From the NCBI GenBank assembly GCA_002633025.1, contig NMRB01000523.1, positions 10,344 through 74,343 of the forward strand: a DNA stretch of 64,000 nt, read 5' to 3'. Shown here one piece after another: positions 28,471 to 39,900 of the stretch. Position numbers and translations under genes: made by a program. How positions within the stretch are numbered: position 1 is the first letter of the stretch; each line of letters starts with the position of its first letter. The notes below the pieces were generated by a model, which saw only the letters and a list, made by a program, of their open reading frames with translations, ran no database searches and was not told the origin of the DNA. Origin of the DNA: Notospermus geniculatus (taxonomy: Eukaryota > Nemertea > Pilidiophora > Heteronemertea > Lineidae).

Positions 28471-29359
28471 CACACACAGATTGAGCCTGATCTTGTGTAT
28501 CATCTGGAGCAGTTAGCCTTGGTGGATTTTGGGAATGATGCTGGAGTGGAACGTCTCACAGACGCCATCAAATTTGCAGATGTTCTTCAGCTGGTTGACA
28601 CTAATGGTGTGGCACCGATGGATTCAATCTTAGAAGAGAGGTTGGTGTCGCGAGTCCTACTAGTACCAAAAATATCAAGAATTGTCCTGCTGGCCGGAAC
28701 ATTAGTTCATTCACTGTACTCTGGTAGCTAAATATTCCTAATGGTGGCCAGTTGCAGTTGAATTTTTGCTGGCAACAAATATTCATTGATTTGGACAGCT
28801 TGATTTTACAATTATACATGATTTCGTCTGTAATGACCAGGGACCTTATTCACGAAGCTCCCGTAACTTACGGGAGTGCGCAAACTATTGTCCTTTTGCA
28901 GACAACCTATTGTTCACTATCAGCCTGACAAAGGATTTGCGCACCCTTAAAGTTACGAGAGCTTTGTGAATAAGATCCTTGGTCTTCTTTATTTTCAGGT
29001 CTCTGTACATGAGACAGGACATCAAAACAGAGGGTAGTTGCAGGACTGACATTATGAAGAATGCAAAGAAAACTGTAGAAGAGTACTTTGTAGCACCACC
29101 AGGTTCGTGAGGCCTTCCATTTGATGATTTGCTGACCTATAGTTCAGTACCATGTCAGTTAATTCTCTTAGTGTTTTGCAAGTCATACCTTGGTCCTACA
29201 TATGACAAGCTTTGCCTTGCCAGACTTTTGCATAATGTGGACGGAATGGTCCACTTCACCACCAGAAGCCTTGCTCCTTGTCAAGTCATCCTTTTTTTTT
29301 CAGGTAACATTCCTTTGAAGAAGAAAGAGAAGGACTATATACCAACTGGAGATGGCTGA
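28471..29359 (+). CDS. GATC: Mitochondrial Glu-tRNA(Gln) amidotransferase subunit C (5' exon missing)
   Basis: Small subunit of the GatCAB complex, which converts misacylated Glu-tRNA(Gln) to Gln-tRNA(Gln) in mitochondria. Three exons (28471-28640, 28999-29102, 29304-29359) read in phase into 109 residues plus stop. Diagnostic stretches are VYHLEQLALVDF, ADVLQLVDTNGVAPMDS and VEEYFVAPPGNIP, the last two being the helix-loop and the conserved C-terminal motif that threads GatA and GatB. The mitochondrial leader must lie in an upstream exon. One phase-compatible candidate is 27695-27766, encoding MWQTSWIRGEIF and ending CCCAG/GTCAAA, but it would sit inside the first intron of the opposite-strand RRM gene; ATG at 27933 (MTSSPAGAVKLAS) is another. 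Neither is proven. Confidence 0.93.
28835..28984. mobile_element. Fold-back MITE in GATC intron
   Basis: GACCAGGGACCTTATTCACG then AAGCTCCCGTAACTTACGGG at the left is mirrored at the right by TTACGAGAGCTTTGTGAATA then AGATCCTTGGTC. GTGCGCAAA and TTTGCGCAC pair inside. About 150 bp. It ends only 14 bp before the next GATC exon at 28999, so it supplies much of that exon's branch-point region. Confidence 0.8.
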
Positions 29360-30611
29360 AAGTCTACCAACATCCTCCTATGCTGCATGAATAACTCTAT
29401 TTATTGTTTTGATCAAAGATCTGTGTCTTGCTGCCTGCTATTGAAGCTTTATATGGAAAAGTGAGCCATCATTATCAAGTTGACTTGAACTTCTCAATTC
29501 ATCATCGTTATATTAGTGCACTATAGTATGGAGAAAGCCTGGCCTGGCTGTTGAAACATGGTTCAGAGTTGGTAGCAGTGTGTTGATGGCAGTTGATAAT
29601 AAGTGAGAGATAATTCATTGTTGCCCCACACCATGGATTTACATGACATGACATGTAATTTGGTTATTCCTTGGATGAATTCACAACTTTTTTGTTTGGG
29701 ATAGCTGGGGCATCCTGACAACTAGGCCTAATTCACAGTTTGGTGCTCAGCAGTGTCATTGAACAATTATCTTCAGGATTGTGGATATTATGATTACTTG
29801 TGCACACTGACATGTGGTGGAGGTGGCACACTACTTTTTGTCTGAAATCAATCATCCCTTGAAACTGTCCATCTGTTGATGGAGGTATACCTCCATGATC
29901 TGTTCAATCTGCAAAGACAAAACAAAAGATACAATTACATGCACCTTTGTCGTAACAAATGATTGTTTTATTCTGAAGAATTAATTTTCATTGTTTGTGG
30001 ATTGACAGTGCATGTTGTTTTTCCGATATCCAACATAGAGCACAAAGAACGACACACAAAATGATCAAATACATATAAAGTCGTCTCCGAATTTTGCAAA
30101 TTTTCAACCCCCTCATCCAGGCACTTTCTAGTAGAGAGCCCAGAATTAAATGAGGAGGATTATTGTTTTTCCAATAAATGTTTTATCTATTTTTGGTTTT
30201 ACTCTGAATATTTGGAGTTGGATGTTTATTTGGCATTTGATTTTTCTGGTATCCTGAAAAAGGAATGGACATACTGTGCATCAGGGAGGTTACCGTATCT
30301 AGATTAGATTACATAGCAGCATACATGGTGTTTGATTAAGATCATCATAAAGAATGCTATATATTGGTTCAGTCGCTAAAGTACTCATATATGCTGAAGA
30401 CACAAACAAATATTTAGCATTCATTTGTAATCTAAATTGGCTAAGATTTACCCTCAAGCTGAGCAACTGTGTCCCTGGAGATTACCAAGAAAATGTGTCT
30501 CCAAGCAGATAACCCAGGGACTGTACTAATTAACAGTCAAAACCCCCACCCCACCCCGGAAATAATTTGGAGGGAAGGAACCAAACTAAGGGATTATAGC
30601 ATGGCAACAAC

Positions 30612-30890
30612 TGCACAGAAATTATCTTGGTGTCAAAATAAAAACCTCTTTGGACAGGAGTACTGGACCATAGATTTGCTCCCCATTTAAGGATAGACTA
30701 ATGGTGGAGGAACTATACTCGGAATTATACTTATTATCAGCTGATTAACACCTCCAGAACAATGCAAACAAAACTAAGCCCAGATTTCTGTAGGAATTTA
30801 CAGAAATTATCTTGGTGTCAAAACAAAAACCTCTTTGGGCAGGATTACTGGACCATAGATTTGCTTCCCAAGTAGGAATACCTAAGGAGA
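30612..30890. repeat. Diverged tandem repeat, offset about 186 bp
   Basis: The phrase ACAGAAATTATCTTGGTGTC followed by AAAACCTCTTTGG(A/G)CAGGA and TACTGGACCATAGATTTGCT occurs at about 30614 and again at about 30800, each followed by a decaying match. Two old tandem copies. Confidence 0.75.
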
Positions 30891-33076
30891 TATTATACTT
30901 GAAAGGAGCAACAACCACCTATACACTCATTAACACCTCCCAAGAACAATGAAAAACTAAGCAGCCAAGTTGTGTGCACTCAGTCACACTCCAGTTAATC
31001 TCAATGATGTTGTGCACGGTAACATGGAGAGGGTAATCACAACCCCATCTGTCAAAACTTGTATAATATCTCAAAGCTGTAACCACTAGGGCATGATAGT
31101 AAAATGATGTAGCTTGCTTGTCACCTGACCCGTGGGGTTGGATTCCCTGAGATGGAAAAATGCCATAAAGGTGCCTTCCTTAATAGTAGCTGCACATAGA
31201 AGAAAGTGACAAGTCAAATTAAATTTGTACACCTTTTATTACATCAACAATATATCATTGAATATATTGGTGAACAAATTAATCAGATTGACTAGTAGTA
31301 TATTGTATATATTACATTAGCATGTTTACAGGAAACAATATGAAGTAGGTCAAAACACTAATTCTTCGGTTCAGTTTTTAATGTTCTCCAAACGTGCATG
31401 AACAATTTTTCTGAAACTGGCAACTGTCTAGTTCACTTGAACTCCTCATCGACATAAACACAATCATCTTTCCCAAACCAACATAGATAATATCTCAGCC
31501 ATCCGCTTGAATTACCAGTATCGGTATGTAACGATGGCAGAAATTAATTTGTAGTCTCAAATTAACAGAGACAAACTAACGAAAATAATGATAAAAGAAT
31601 AAAAGTGTGAATGGTGCATTTTCTATTGATATCATTACAAACATACCAAAGCTACATCATGTTCCTTCACTGTGTGGAAACAATCAAACCTCTAGTAGGA
31701 CAGAAAGGGCGAATATCGTCTTGGGTATATACAAACTCTTCTCAGAATAGATTTCATTTTAATTATCTCAGAAAGGATATAAACTACAGAGCATAGGCAA
31801 TATCGTACATGCTCACGTTCATTCAGTTAGTTAATTTCTAACTGTGCTACGGTAGTTTCCTACATTGTAGGTATGGTTTCTGTATGTACCCAGGATGACA
31901 TATCCTTTCAGCTTCAGTAGGAACTGATACAAGCTTTATAACAAATAATCTTTACACAGGACCGTATAAATATCCAGTATGTACATCTTCACTCAATAAC
32001 AATTGCATTCCGTGAAATAATCTAATTCAACTTGATGGTGCATTTGAAACAATCAAACATTAACAATTGTTCATGCATTCCCCTGTATGGAGCCCTCTCC
32101 AGAGGCATGCAATGCTGAAAATAAGCCATGATTTTGTTGTATCATTCGATGTGACAAAAGCTGGCAATTTTACTGATAAGCAGATAACTACCTTTCAGCC
32201 TTATGGAGCAGCTTGTGGAAATCAAATCTCTCAGTCAAAACTCAGGGAATCTTTACAAGAATGGGGTATAACTTTCCTTAGCAGAAATCTCATGCAGGGT
32301 ATATATTATGAAATGAATTTACATTAACTGCATAGACAAGACATCTTAGGTCAAGTTAGATGTGAAAGTAAGCAGTTTTCAACTTTGAAAAATATGGAAG
32401 CACACATTATACAGCTCGGTGATGACAGATTCATAGCAATAGGGAAAACACATCCAACCTGATGCGTTCTTATTGATATCGATGTATGTCTGCGATGAAA
32501 TCTGCATTGGAAACAAGGTGGGAATGGCATGGCTGCTGAAAAATATACACTCTTGGCACTGTGAAATCCTCAGAATTGTGCTTTTGAACATCGCAATTAG
32601 ATGGACACACCACTTATCCCAGGTGTAGACACATCCACAATTTTGATCGCCAGACTTGACAGTGACATGATTCTCTCTTCAACAGAACAAAATGTATAGG
32701 GCCTACATGTAACTTGCAAGACACTTCATGATCCTTAGCTATTTTGAAAGCATCTTTTCAATGATGTAAAGAAATTATACGTACGTACAACTAGGTAAAA
32801 TGAAGGTCGTGAGTGGAAACGAAAATCATTACCAACACCGGAACAACTTTTGATGAAAGGCAGTAATACTGACATAAGAATACATGAATGGTATTTGACA
32901 ATTCCACATTAATTGTGCACTTTGATTTGTCAGTGAAATCATCTTATGGGGGTCCGATTGAGATAACTGAATGATTAACAAGCATGGGCAGATGATATAT
33001 TTTATAAGATACTCCAAATACTTGAGCATCACGGAAAAGCATAGATCACAACTTTATTTAGTAGTTATGCAGTTTA

Positions 33077-33191
33077 CCAGGGCCCATATTTACGAAACCT
33101 TGCTAGGCTTAGTTGCTTACTAAATTACCCAGTTCGTACAGGCCAATGTACACCAACTAAGCTAGCAACGTTTCATGAATATGGGCCCAGG
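33077..33191. mobile_element. Fold-back MITE with CCAGGGCCCATATTTACGAA end
   Basis: CCAGGGCCCATATTTACGAA then ACCTTGCTAGGCTTAGTTG is mirrored by CAACTAAGCTAGCAACGTTT then CATGAATATGGGCCCAGG. About 115 bp, almost wholly stem with a short loop. Confidence 0.8.
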
Positions 33192-33964
33192 ATACTAGTA
33201 CAAATGCTAGACAATATTTTAGTGCACCGCAACACTCAAAATTGGCACATTTGGACCTGGGGATTACCTGAACCATGGAGGTAGCTCCACCTATACCTCC
33301 ATGCCTGAACAGACACAAATGAAACCCCATGATATGATATGCTAGTAGTTGCACATTGCACATGGTTTGACATGCCCTGTACAGAGTTCAGTGCTGACAA
33401 AGATCAACCCTGATCTTTGTGTGCTTATATGGCTTTGTCCCCACAAAATATCTGAACATCTTTACCACTGGGCAGAAATAGATGTAGTGAAAAAGTTGAA
33501 CCACAGACCCACACCTTTCTGCATTTTCATCATACTAATTGCATTGGTTTTCCCACTTTTCCCTTCTACCAACCATTTTATTCACAGACACATATTGCAT
33601 TCGTAGACTAACACGAACCAGCAGGATAAACTGATATAGCACTGTAATCATTAACAAGTTTAACATTGAGAAACAAATCCAGTTTCTTCTGACTGGCCTG
33701 AGAATAGGAAGCAAGATGGAATGTTCTGTGGTACGACGAGCTTTATCCAGGGAACTTCGTTTCTTCCCGGAGAACCTGAAGAGATGCGAATTGGACAGGT
33801 TCAGGATTATACATTTTTTGCCGACCAATTGCTAAGTAGGTGGAGCTTGGTATTTTCATTCATTTCAGATTCTGTGATAGAACCTTGGGTTCTTCCAAAA
33901 CAGAAGCAATATGCACCTGGCCTGAAAATGCAAGCTACCTGTAATTCTATTAAATGCATGTAAA

Positions 33965-34110
33965 TAACAATAAGAATCTTCCTGCTCGACCCCTTGAGAC
34001 CAGTTAAAGAGTTCAGAGTGGTGACACGACCGGGTATCGAACCCACAGCCTCTTGAATACGAGTTTGAAGCTAAAGCCATTGCACCACCAGGCTCCCTGT
34101 CCCTCTGCCA
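33965..34110 (-). mobile_element. tRNA-derived SINE or tRNA pseudogene
   Basis: On the minus strand TGGTGCAATGG fits the pol III A box (TRGYNNANNNG) and GGTTCGATACC fits the B box (GWTCRANNC), about 35 bases apart. The arms do not form a complete cloverleaf, so it is not a working tRNA gene. A non-tRNA tail follows. Confidence 0.65.
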
Positions 34111-35598
34111 CCACCCCAACAAAGAAGGAGATTATAAATTGATAGAATACCATATCTTATAAGGAGATATTTCGTTAGTTTTAGATAGGAATGGAAAGGT
34201 ATAACTGTGCAGTGAAAAATAGGTGCCAAGCATACGACAACCTGCTAGAAAGGTGTGACTGAAACATGAGCCAGGATTTCTGTCAGCATCTGCCCGTAAA
34301 ACGACATTCGTTAGTTCAGTCTGTTTTGCTACTGTTATTTGCGTCAATAATATGGCAACTACAAAGCCACTGTTGGCGATTCCTTTGAAAATTAAGGTGA
34401 GTGTGTCAATAGCTCACAGAATCTACCAGTCAACACAACAGCTTTGCACTACAACCTCACTCCAAAACTAGGAACAGTATTATAGCTTTACACCAAGGAT
34501 TGACAGCAACTGTTGTCAACAGACAAGGAATATTTTTAAAGCTGTTTAGAAATAGTTGAAGCCCCTCAACATGGATGTTAAAACTGTAAAGCAATTTTGA
34601 GCTCACTGAATGAAGATAAGCTATGTTGATGATAGTGCGTCAGCAAAATGTATGTGTATATAGGCTACCAGTACTTGGAAAATATTCAGAGATTTGCAGT
34701 GAGTTACAAAACAAGCAGAAAGGTACGGTAAGGGAATACTGTGGGTGATATAAAAGGAACACCAAAAAACCAGGAACCCAAGTATCTTGTCTGAACCCAG
34801 TCCAGTGATATTGCCCAGTATAACGACAGTTTCAGGTCTGATCAAGTGGTTGAGAGAAACATGATCACGGCATCAGAACTTGAAGTCGGATACCTGAGTG
34901 ATGAAAATCTTGACCACAGATAAGTAAAGGGAGACCGTGTTTTATCACTGTTCTGACTTTGGCAATGCCTGTTTGGATCGGTCCAGACACAAATCAAAAA
35001 CTTACCACAACTACACAGTAGTGCTTATGGTAGGACAAGAAGATCCTGAAAGGTGACAAAATATAAAACACTCAAGCATGCATAAGGAGCAACGAAACTG
35101 GGAGAGTATTTGTCTACAGGCAGAGCAACATGTATATATATATACAGAAAGACATGTGTAGACTACGGGCACAGTGAGCATTCAGCCACAGATCATCACA
35201 AGTGGATTGCTAGATTGTTCTGCAGCTTGAGAGTGTCACACAAGATGAGAGAAGTCTGGGCCATCAATGGCTGTTATAAGCCAGTAATTTTCACAACTGG
35301 TAAAATTGTTTATAGAAATTTTGTGTTTTTCTCACAATGTCCTTCAAAGAGGGTGCTGTTTGATCTGGATTACTCGATGTTCGAGGATGAAAGTGCGATG
35401 ACGTGGCTGAAGACCACCATAGCATTGTCCTCAATTCAAAAACTGTCTATTCAAAAACTTGTTGATGGTGGCTGTGGTGAATATCATCAACAAAATAGGC
35501 TCTCCTATCTCATTTTGTATGACAAACTGACCCACACCTGTATCATTCTGGAGGGTATAGGGAGGGAATAGAGACGGATGCTAAACGTGACTCACTAA

Positions 35599-35640
35599 CT
35601 GGACCAGGACACGATGCAAACTGGACCAGGACACGATGCA
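35599..35640. repeat. Short 21-bp tandem duplication
   Basis: ACTGGACCAGGACACGATGC is present twice in direct succession, 21 bp apart, in the SARM1 3' region. Confidence 0.85.
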
Positions 35641-36920
35641 ATATGCAATCAAACACTGACCTTCACTCAAACACATCTTCATCTTCATTCAGGGAGATAC
35701 TCTCAGTTAAGAGTGGGGCTTTAGAAGAAAAATATTGGACAAACTTCAAAACTCCCTGAACGTCACTAGAACTATAAGCAACTAACAGGCGAAATTTGCA
35801 TGAGCCACTCCAGGTACATGACCTCAATTCCACATATGTATAACATGCCCTACTTCAAGTTCAGATCAGATCATGCATCACCTTGATCTAAAGTCACGGT
35901 GGGACATACATGTACTTTTAAAGCGTGCTCAGACAGAGGTGAAAAATCTTTCCGGTGTATCAGCATGGTCATTTTGTTCATTCTTTCTCGCAGCACATGG
36001 TACGTTTGCAGCACTGTTGCTGCTAACTTCCACAATAGTTACCACGTTTCCTTTCTCAGTCTTGATCAACAGCTTGCATATTTTTAGACCACTTTGAAAG
36101 ATTTTCACCACGTAACAAAATAACGAGAAATCAAAACAAATGAACAGTAAAAGCAACACTGATATTTTGATTCTAAAACAAGATCTGATCAAGGACAAGG
36201 CAAGGGTGCCATTCCTTACTAATCCTGGTGGCCCTCACCTCCCCCCCCCCAAAGGCAAAGACCACTGAATGCCAGCTCCGTGACACACCCTTTTTAACTG
36301 AAAAACGTTGGGACATAGCTACAGACAGCTATGTCTATATTGGAACAACAAAGGCTGTGCTGCTTGCAACATGATGTCCATTCACCCAGAGCACTCTTGA
36401 AGATTTCCCAACGTACGCCCAATTGCGCGGAAGTCAAGACAAATACCTAAGTTGAGCCAATGTCAGAGACCTGAGAGCCTGTGCAAAATTGCCACAATAA
36501 TACGTGATCTACATGAAGCTGAGGAGAATACATCACTGTGTGTACGGGAAAAAATGTACAGGCACAAGTAAGTATGAATTCAAGATATTGAGAAAACATT
36601 TCTTGTCTACGAAGGCCACCAATACTTCAGCTTAAATATACATTTATGGCAGAATGGTAAATTTTACAGTGCAAGCAGTTTCTGAAAGCCAACCTCCACT
36701 AAGTACGGCTCACAGGAATCAGGGTGAATTGCCAAGAAGGAAATACCTCCACGTTGATTTCAAACAAATGCTTTGTTTTCTTCAGATTTATCACATTTTC
36801 TGTTTAAGCCCCTTCAGGACTGAGGACAGCTTATCTGCAAAATTGCAGAGTGAAACCTGGAAACTGCCTCTTGTTGTGACTTTCTCAAACTGCCACCAGT
36901 CCCAAATAGGGAGGTGTACA

Positions 36921-39900
36921 TCAACAAGAGGCCATCTCAATGGAAGCAACAGACGGTGTGTCCTCTGGGGTACTCTGAGATTGTGAATCAACTTCTGAAC
37001 TATCCCATCTAAACAGTGCCCCACCATAGTCCCCACAGCTGCTGCTGCTACCTTTTGATACACTGGTCGGTGGGCTAGTCAATGATTTTGGTGGCTCGAC
37101 TCGCCCAAGTCCATTTCCCTTGTTGAAGTCACCACGGAAATCGCCACGCAGAAAACGCTCCAGTTTGTCAACGCAGGCATCCTGGTAGTCATGTATCCAC
37201 CTGAAAATTTAAACAAAGAGACAAACTCATCAGTCAACAACATCATGAATTCAACAAATCAAAGCCTATAATGCTTACAAAACTTTGAAACCTACATGAT
37301 TCCATTGAAACTTGAAACAGCTTTCATGTCATCCGGAAGATTATCAGCAGGAGGCCAATGAAATTTTGTGTCCATCACTGGCACGATGTTACATGCACTC
37401 TCCAAGGCAGTCACAATCTCCTGCAGAAAAAAACACACATTAAGTACAGTGTACATTAGAGCCTCACAAATCGGTAGACCATGACCTTGACTTAGGTCTA
37501 CATGTTGATATTTCCAATCGATCTGATTCCTGTAATTTCTCCTCAGTGACACCTATACCACAGCCAAGCTTCCCTTCGTTGAGAGATTCTTGAGTCTTTC
37601 TACAACATCCATTTTTTCGCATTTTCTCAGCCTTGATAGCCCTGAACCCAATACCCCCCAGGCAGGAACCCTTCCTCCACTATAGCACTCAACAAATCCC
37701 CAATCTGTTCTTATCTTTAATAACTCACCTTGTGTACCCAATCTTTTTGATTATCATCTCCTTGGCAACGATCAAGGGAGTTTGGAGTCAAGACTAAGAG
37801 GAAATGCTTAGCATTCCTCACACTGGTTAACAAACTTTCGTCAAATTTTCCAGCCGTTAACCGCTCGATATCTAAAAATACTGTGAAACCTCTTAACTGG
37901 AGGTGAACTTTGAGTAAGCTGAAATAAAAGAGAGGGATGATCAAAACTCGCTTCGGAGGGATTACCGGTACCCTACCGGTAATATTTTTGCTGACAAACA
38001 GGACACCATCAACTCGGACTGTAAAATGACTTTTAGATTTTAGCTTGGGTGCATTTCAGTTACTGAGATGGCCAAATGCTGCCCTCTGAACAGTCTTCTT
38101 ACGGTGTTTTCTTAGGGACAAACCAGTATAGACTAGGCGCAAACTGAATTCTCTTCAACTTCATTGTTTTTTTCCTTCAGGACACCAAAGTGAAAGATTA
38201 TGAAATTAAATCAGTGCAGTCAGACTACGTACCTGGCCAGCTGAGAACCATTGGACCGTCGGTAACTGATAAACACATCAAGCGGCTTCAACGATGGGCC
38301 GTCTGTGTCTGAAAAACCACCAGTGGGAGTACAGGCCTGGCTTCTGACGTCTGTGACAATACGCAAATAATACAGGGAAAAATTACGAAACATTCAAAAT
38401 GGCAGAAGGTATAGGGTACCAACAACAAGAATGCTGTCAATGTTCTATTAGTAAGTGCATGGATGATGTCTAAATGTGTGATTAGCACTCTCACCTTGAG
38501 AATGAAAAGCAGTACACATCCACTGAATAAGCGAAGGCTAGTCGTAACAATTAACTCAGGAACAGGCTTGAGGTGAAAGAAACCGGAATATTCATGAAGT
38601 GTGCAAACTTGAACTTTGCATATTGATTGGATTAGCATGAAAGAACTTGGCAAGTTTCAACTTCAAAGAGTAAAATTCTTATGTTTTCTTTCAACATTCA
38701 AGACAGACTCTGATAACACAAGATTAAACTAAACAGAAGAATGGACTATGTGCTGATGGCATAAAAAATGGAGAGAGCACGACAAAATACAGGGAATGGA
38801 AATCAACCCATGCAGTCAGTAGCAGTTCTCCAACCTTTGTCTGAATTTAGATAAATCTGGAACTGACCATGGGCCAAAATGACCGGTTGTTTTGGCCCAC
38901 CCACCAGTTCGGACCACAGTCGTTTCGTCCCATTCTACAGCCAATTTTTTTAAAGGTGTTGGATGATGACTACGTTTTCAAGATGTAGGAAGTCTTCCTC
39001 CAGTCTGATAAAATGATGATGTGACTGTTCTGATCAAAAAAACATACTGGTATTTCTTTCAAGGTATGATGCTGGAAATTTTCCAGTGGGCCGAACTGAC
39101 TCACCACACACGTAACCAGTTTGGCCCACTGTCACTTTGGCCCATGGTCAGTTCGGACCAGGGGCCGAACTGGTAGGTGGGCCGAAACGACCTGTATCCG
39201 GAGAAGAAATTGTGATCATGCATGTCTATTACTGGGAAATAGAATGATAACTGTTAGTACGACATCTGTTAGAGACAAGTGGGAGACTGTTTCCAATGAG
39301 TTCACAGCACTGTAGCAGTACTTTTTTTTATCAATGGAGAGAATTCATGCATTCCCTTCTCCTAATTAGGACTTAGCATCCTACCTACAAGAGTGCTGAT
39401 AATTTGAGAAGGATGTCAGACACCACACACGCGGAAGGAATGGTGCAAAGTTTTAACTGATTTGACAACATTCAACAAGAAGAAGGAAGAGATCAACTCA
39501 ACAGGGAAGAGGTTCTTGACCCACCAACAAACAAAAAGAATACTGTATTGTGTAATGCTCTGGTTTTAGAAACTAGAAACAGGCCTCTCTTAAATTGAGC
39601 ATTACTATTGTCTGCCAATTCAGTCAGGAGAGTGTGGTTCGTTGCATGCAGAACACAAAAGAAAAGACCCCTACAATGCATGTAGAATTCATTTCAATCC
39701 TGTACAGGAATACGTTATATTTTTTATGAACTTCTATTAAAAAGTTCTACACAGATATTAACATATTGTCTAAAGGAGGAAGCACTTGAACGAATATCTG
39801 AATCAAGGGCCTAGCAAACATTGCTCATCCAAGAATACTTGCTTATACTTGAGACATTTCTGGAGAGCTTTTTGTTGTTTGAGGGTGTCTGAGCCAACAC

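Larger units (their letters stand above)
29360..36920. other. Convergent spacer between GATC and SARM1, including both 3' UTRs
   Basis: 7.5 kb without a recognisable coding exon. It should contain the GATC 3' UTR on + and the SARM1 3' UTR on -. The longest frame (35110-35571, + strand, 153 codons) has no recognisable motif and no splice context, and I do not call it. Repeats, a hairpin element and a tRNA-derived SINE are listed separately; a poly-C run lies at about 36239-36250. Confidence 0.5.

Noticed and set aside
33965-34110. tRNA gene
   Set aside because: A and B boxes are present, but the cloverleaf arms do not pair; better explained as a SINE head. The same holds for 41640 and 45797.
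35110-35571. 153-codon plus-strand frame opposite the SARM1 3' region
   Set aside because: Longest frame in the spacer, but no motif, no splice or promoter context; chance frame in A/T-moderate DNA.
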